Source: Burkholderiales bacterium
GTDB taxonomy: Bacteria; Pseudomonadota; Gammaproteobacteria; Burkholderiales; Usitatibacteraceae
Direction: 5' to 3'
Length of the DNA: 9,378 nt
Assembly (NCBI GenBank): GCA_025936275.1
Contig: JAICTR010000084.1
Location: 1-9,378 of the forward strand
Part shown: positions 6,708-9,378 of the stretch, one piece after another
Layout: each line of letters begins with the position of its first letter
Numbering within the stretch: position 1 is the first letter of the stretch
The notes under the pieces: model-generated
Databases searched by the model: none
The model's input: only the letters and a program-made list of their open reading frames with translations
Told to the model about the DNA's origin: nothing
Program-made: the position numbers and the translations under genes

Positions 6708-9149
6708 TTAATTACGTAGCGGCTTGCCGTTCTTCAGCATGTACTCGATGCGCTCCTGGGTCCTGGGCGTCGCCGCGAGCGCCACGAAGTGGCGGCGCTC
6801 GAGATCCAGGAGCCACTGCTCGTCCACCACGCTCCCGGGATCCACCTCGCCGCCGCAGAGCGTCTCCGCGATGCGCGAGGCGATCTCGTAGTCGTGATCG
6901 GACACGAAACCGCCCTCCTTCATGTTGACGAGCATCATCTTCAGCGTCGCGATGCCGGTGTCGCCCGCGACCGGGATCTGCGCGGGCGCGAGCGCCGGAC
7001 GAACACCCGTGTCGGCCATCGCGCGCGCCTCGCGCTTCGCGACGTAGAGCAGCTCCGCCGGATGGAAGACGACGACGTCGGAAGGCTTCAGGTAGCCCAT
7101 CTCGCGCGCGTGCTCCGCGCTCTTCGAGACCTCACCCGTCGCGACCTGGCGGAAGGCGCGCTGCAGCTCGGGGAACGCGTCGCCACCCTTCGCCCATGCG
7201 GCGCTGCGCTCCGCGATCTCCTTCAAGCCGCCGCCCGCCGGCAGCACGCCGACGCCGATCTCCACCAGTCCGATGTAGCTCTCGAGCGCGGCGACCACGC
7301 GCTGCGCGTGCATCGCGAACTCGCAGCCGCCGCCGAGCGCGAGGCCTTCCACCGCGGCGACCGTCGGGACGAGGCTGTACTTGAGGCGCTGCGTGGTGCG
7401 CTGGAAGAGCGCGATCATCGCGTCGACTTCCGCGAGGCGGCCGGCCTTGAGCGCCTCGAGCGCGGCCTTGAGATCCGCGCCCACCGCGAACGGCGGCTCG
7501 TGCCAGATCACCAGCGCGTCGAAATGGCGCTCGGCTTCGTCGAGCGCGCGATTCAATCCCTGCAGCACGCCCACGCCCGCCGAATGCATCTTGCTCTTGA
7601 AGGAGACGATCGCGATGCCGTCGCCCTGGTGCCAGAGGCGCACCGACTCGTCCTCGAAGACGGTGGTGCCGCGATCGGCCGGCTTCTCGCCCAGCACCTG
7701 CTCGGGGAAGAGCTGGCGCCGGTACACGGCGAGCGTGGAGCGCGGGCGCATCGTGCCGTCTTCCGCGGAGTACGAGCCCTGCGGCGAATGCACGCCCTGG
7801 CGCCCATCGGTGACCCACGCGGGAAGCGGCGCTTTGGCGAGCGTCTTCCCCGCCGCGCGGTCCTCCTCGATCCACTTCGCCACCGGCTGCCAGCCCGCGG
7901 CCTGCCACAGCTCGAAGGGCCCGCGCTGCCAGCCGAAGCCCCAGCGCATCGCGAGGTCCACGTCGCGCGCGCAATGCGCGATTTCGGCGAGGTGCACGGC
8001 CGAATAATGGAAGAGGTCGCGGAAGATCGCCCACAGGAATTGCGCCTGCGGATGCGCCGATGCCCGCAGCTTCGCGAGCCGCTGCGAGGGATCCTTCTCC
8101 TTGAGGATCGCCTGCACCTCCTCGGCGATCGCGCCCGCCGCGGGACGATAGTCGCCTTTGGCGGTGTCGAGGACCTGGATCTCCTTGCCCTTCTTCACGA
8201 AGATGCCGGCGCGGGTCTTCTGCCCCAACGCGCCCTTCGCGATGAGCGCGGTGAGCCACGCGGGCGGCTGGTAGCACGCGGCCCACGGATCGTCGGGCAG
8301 CGTGTCCGCCATCGTCTTCACCACGTGCGCCAACGTATCGAGGCCGACCACATCGGCGGTGCGATACGTGGCGCTCTTCGCGCGGCCGATGGCGGGGCCG
8401 GTGAGCGCATCCACCTCGTCGAAGCCGAGCTTGAACGCCGCGGTGTGGTGCATGGTCGCGAGCATCGAGAAGACGCCGACGCGGTTGGCGACGAAGTTCG
8501 GTGTGTCCTTGGCGCGAATCACGCCCTTGCCGAGCGTCGTGGTGAGGAAGGTCTCGAGCCGGTCGAGGACCGCGGGATCGGTGTCGGGCGTGGGCACCAG
8601 CTCGACGAGCCGCATGTAGCGCGGCGGGTTGAAGAAGTGCACGCCGCAGAAGCGCTTGCGCAGCGCCGCCGGGAGCGACTTCGCGAGCTCGCCGATGGAA
8701 AGCCCCGAGGTGTTGCTGGCGAAGATCGCATGCGGCGCGATGTGCGGCGCCACCTTCTCGAAGAGCGCCTTCTTCCAGTCCATGCGCTCGCTGATCGCCT
8801 CGATCACGAGGTCGCATTCACCGAGGAGCGCGAGGTGCTCGTCGTAGTTCGCCGGCACGATCTGCTGCGCGACGGATTTCGCGGCGAGCGGGCCGGGCTC
8901 GAGCTTCGCGAGCGCTTCGATGGCCTTGCGCGCGCTGGCGCTCTTGTCCTTGCCTTCGGCCGCGAGCTCGAAGAGATACGGCTTCACGTTCGCGTTGGCG
9001 AGGTGCGCCGCGATCTGCGCGCCCATCACGCCGGCGCCGAGCACCGCCGCGCGGCGCACGAGCATGCGTTCGCCGGGTTGCCGCGCGGCGTCGGAACGGG
9101 AATCGCGCTCGCCGGAGCGCAGGCTGGGTTCGAGCGTGGTCTCGCTCAT
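6708..9149 (-). CDS. fadN: FadN-type bifunctional 3-hydroxyacyl-CoA dehydrogenase / enoyl-CoA hydratase
   Basis: An 813-aa cytoplasmic enzyme predicted to hydrate trans-2-enoyl-CoA and oxidise the resulting 3-hydroxyacyl-CoA with NAD. The dehydrogenase comes first: Rossmann motif G38-A-G-V-M-G43, 'SNTSG' at 145-149, catalytic H171 in 'HFFNPPRYM' with E183 twelve residues later, and 'DTPNFVANRVG' at 215-225. The hydratase/isomerase (crotonase) domain follows at about 497-690, with 'FAVGADLK' for the oxyanion hole and both catalytic glutamates, E610 in 'LGGGCE' and E630 in 'GLVE', spaced 20 residues as in crotonases. This dehydrogenase-first order is opposite to FadB/FadJ and matches Bacillus FadN; the C-terminal 'GKPLRN' also matches what I recall of FadN. 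I chose the ATG at 9149 because GGGGAGGT lies 5 nt upstream. It leaves an Arg/Ser-rich tail of about 30 residues before the dehydrogenase domain. The gene starts 1 nt after the thioesterase stop, so the two are surely co-transcribed. Confidence 0.94.
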   Translation of the reverse strand: MSETTLEPSLRSGERDSRSDAARQPGERMLVRRAAVLGAGVMGAQIAAHLANANVKPYLFELAAEGKDKSASARKAIEALAKLEPGPLAAKSVAQQIVPANYDEHLALLGECDLVIEAISERMDWKKALFEKVAPHIAPHAIFASNTSGLSIGELAKSLPAALRKRFCGVHFFNPPRYMRLVELVPTPDTDPAVLDRLETFLTTTLGKGVIRAKDTPNFVANRVGVFSMLATMHHTAAFKLGFDEVDALTGPAIGRAKSATYRTADVVGLDTLAHVVKTMADTLPDDPWAACYQPPAWLTALIAKGALGQKTRAGIFVKKGKEIQVLDTAKGDYRPAAGAIAEEVQAILKEKDPSQRLAKLRASAHPQAQFLWAIFRDLFHYSAVHLAEIAHCARDVDLAMRWGFGWQRGPFELWQAAGWQPVAKWIEEDRAAGKTLAKAPLPAWVTDGRQGVHSPQGSYSAEDGTMRPRSTLAVYRRQLFPEQVLGEKPADRGTTVFEDESVRLWHQGDGIAIVSFKSKMHSAGVGVLQGLNRALDEAERHFDALVIWHEPPFAVGADLKAALEALKAGRLAEVDAMIALFQRTTQRLKYSLVPTVAAVEGLALGGGCEFAMHAQRVVAALESYIGLVEIGVGVLPAGGGLKEIAERSAAWAKGGDAFPELQRAFRQVATGEVSKSAEHAREMGYLKPSDVVVFHPAELLYVAKREARAMADTGVRPALAPAQIPVAGDTGIATLKMMLVNMKEGGFVSDHDYEIASRIAETLCGGEVDPGSVVDEQWLLDLERRHFVALAATPRTQERIEYMLKNGKPLRN

Positions 9150-9150
9150 G

Positions 9151-9378
9151 TCACACCTCCCCGATGCGGTCTTCGGGCGGCACGGGGCGCGGGCGCCGGT
9201 GCTCGTCCACCGCGACATAGGTGAGCTGCGCCTCGGTGACGCGCACCACCTCCTTGCGCCCCTCGCGCCGGCGTTCGGCGTACACCTCCACGTCCACGGT
9301 GATCGACGTGCGGCCGACCTTGAGCACGCGCGCGTAGAAGCTCACCAGGTCGCCGACGAACACCGGCTCCTGGAAGAC
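9151..9378 (-). CDS. YciA-type acyl-CoA thioesterase (hotdog fold), C-terminal part, cut by right window edge
   Basis: The last 75 codons of a gene whose start lies beyond the right edge. The visible protein begins VFQEPVFVGDLVSFYARV and continues through 'RTSITVDVEVYAE' and 'VTEAQLTYVAVDEHRRPRPVP', which matches the second half of YciA-type thioesterases: the 'F..PV.VGD' turn, the central 'G.TSI.V.VEV' strand and the 'T.A...YVAVD..G.PRP.P' ending. These enzymes hydrolyse acyl-CoA to free acid and CoA, releasing trapped CoA. Family length is about 130-165 aa, so roughly half is missing. A GTG at 9363 could be mistaken for the start, but the homology continues upstream of it. Its final codons GGG GAG GTG double as the ribosome binding site of fadN. 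The catalytic Asp/Asn region of the N-terminal half is outside the window. Confidence 0.85.
   Translation of the reverse strand, partial: VFQEPVFVGDLVSFYARVLKVGRTSITVDVEVYAERRREGRKEVVRVTEAQLTYVAVDEHRRPRPVPPEDRIGEV
9155..9162 (-). promoter_or_regulatory. Ribosome binding site of fadN, inside the thioesterase gene end
   Basis: GGGGAGGT on the minus strand, 5 nt upstream of the ATG at 9149. It overlaps the last Gly-Glu-Val codons of the thioesterase and decides the fadN start against a longer frame beginning near 9218 and against the internal Met29. Confidence 0.8.

Noticed and set aside
9150..9218. 23-codon longer start for FadN
   Set aside because: It would overlap the thioesterase coding end, has no homology to FadN, and ignores the strong ribosome binding site before 9149.
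6789..9224. 811-codon open frame on the plus strand
   Set aside because: It lies antisense to fadN, whose catalytic motifs are complete. The product is Arg/His/Glu-rich with no recognisable domain, as expected for a high-GC shadow frame.

Overview
The window is GC-rich, and every gene I can support lies on the minus strand, so transcription runs from the right edge to the left edge. Long open frames on the plus strand are antisense shadows of high-GC coding sequence. Two-membrane envelope proteins (an outer-membrane barrel, an outer-membrane-type lipoprotein, an RND transporter) together with fatty-acid beta-oxidation genes point to a Gram-negative bacterium. A high-GC betaproteobacterium or a relative fits best, but that placement is inference.

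Layout in transcription order: (1) the C-terminal 75 residues of a YciA-type hotdog acyl-CoA thioesterase, cut by the right edge; (2) an 813-aa FadN-type bifunctional 3-hydroxyacyl-CoA dehydrogenase/enoyl-CoA hydratase, starting 1 nt after the thioesterase stop; (3) a 157-bp gap holding a long, nearly perfect inverted repeat (29-bp arms, 55-nt loop) of a repetitive type; (4) a 400-aa thiolase (FadA-type); (5) a 643-aa DUF1302 outer-membrane barrel; (6) a 451-aa DUF1329 periplasmic protein; (7) a 334-aa YCF48-like beta-propeller lipoprotein; (8) the first 311 residues of an RND/MMPL-type transporter, overlapping gene 7 by an ATGA and cut by the left edge.

The first three genes supply CoA-ester hydrolysis, the hydration and dehydrogenation steps, and thiolytic cleavage of beta-oxidation. 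The last four form what looks like a trans-envelope route: inner-membrane RND pump, tethered propeller, soluble periplasmic protein, outer-membrane barrel. The tight spacing and shared strand suggest one operon that moves a hydrophobic, acyl-type compound across the envelope and feeds it into, or takes it from, beta-oxidation. The cargo and direction cannot be read from the sequence. This four-gene module is the best candidate here for an incompletely described system. No RNA genes, CRISPR arrays, transposases, integrases or phage genes were seen, and no gene-free stretch exceeds 160 bp.
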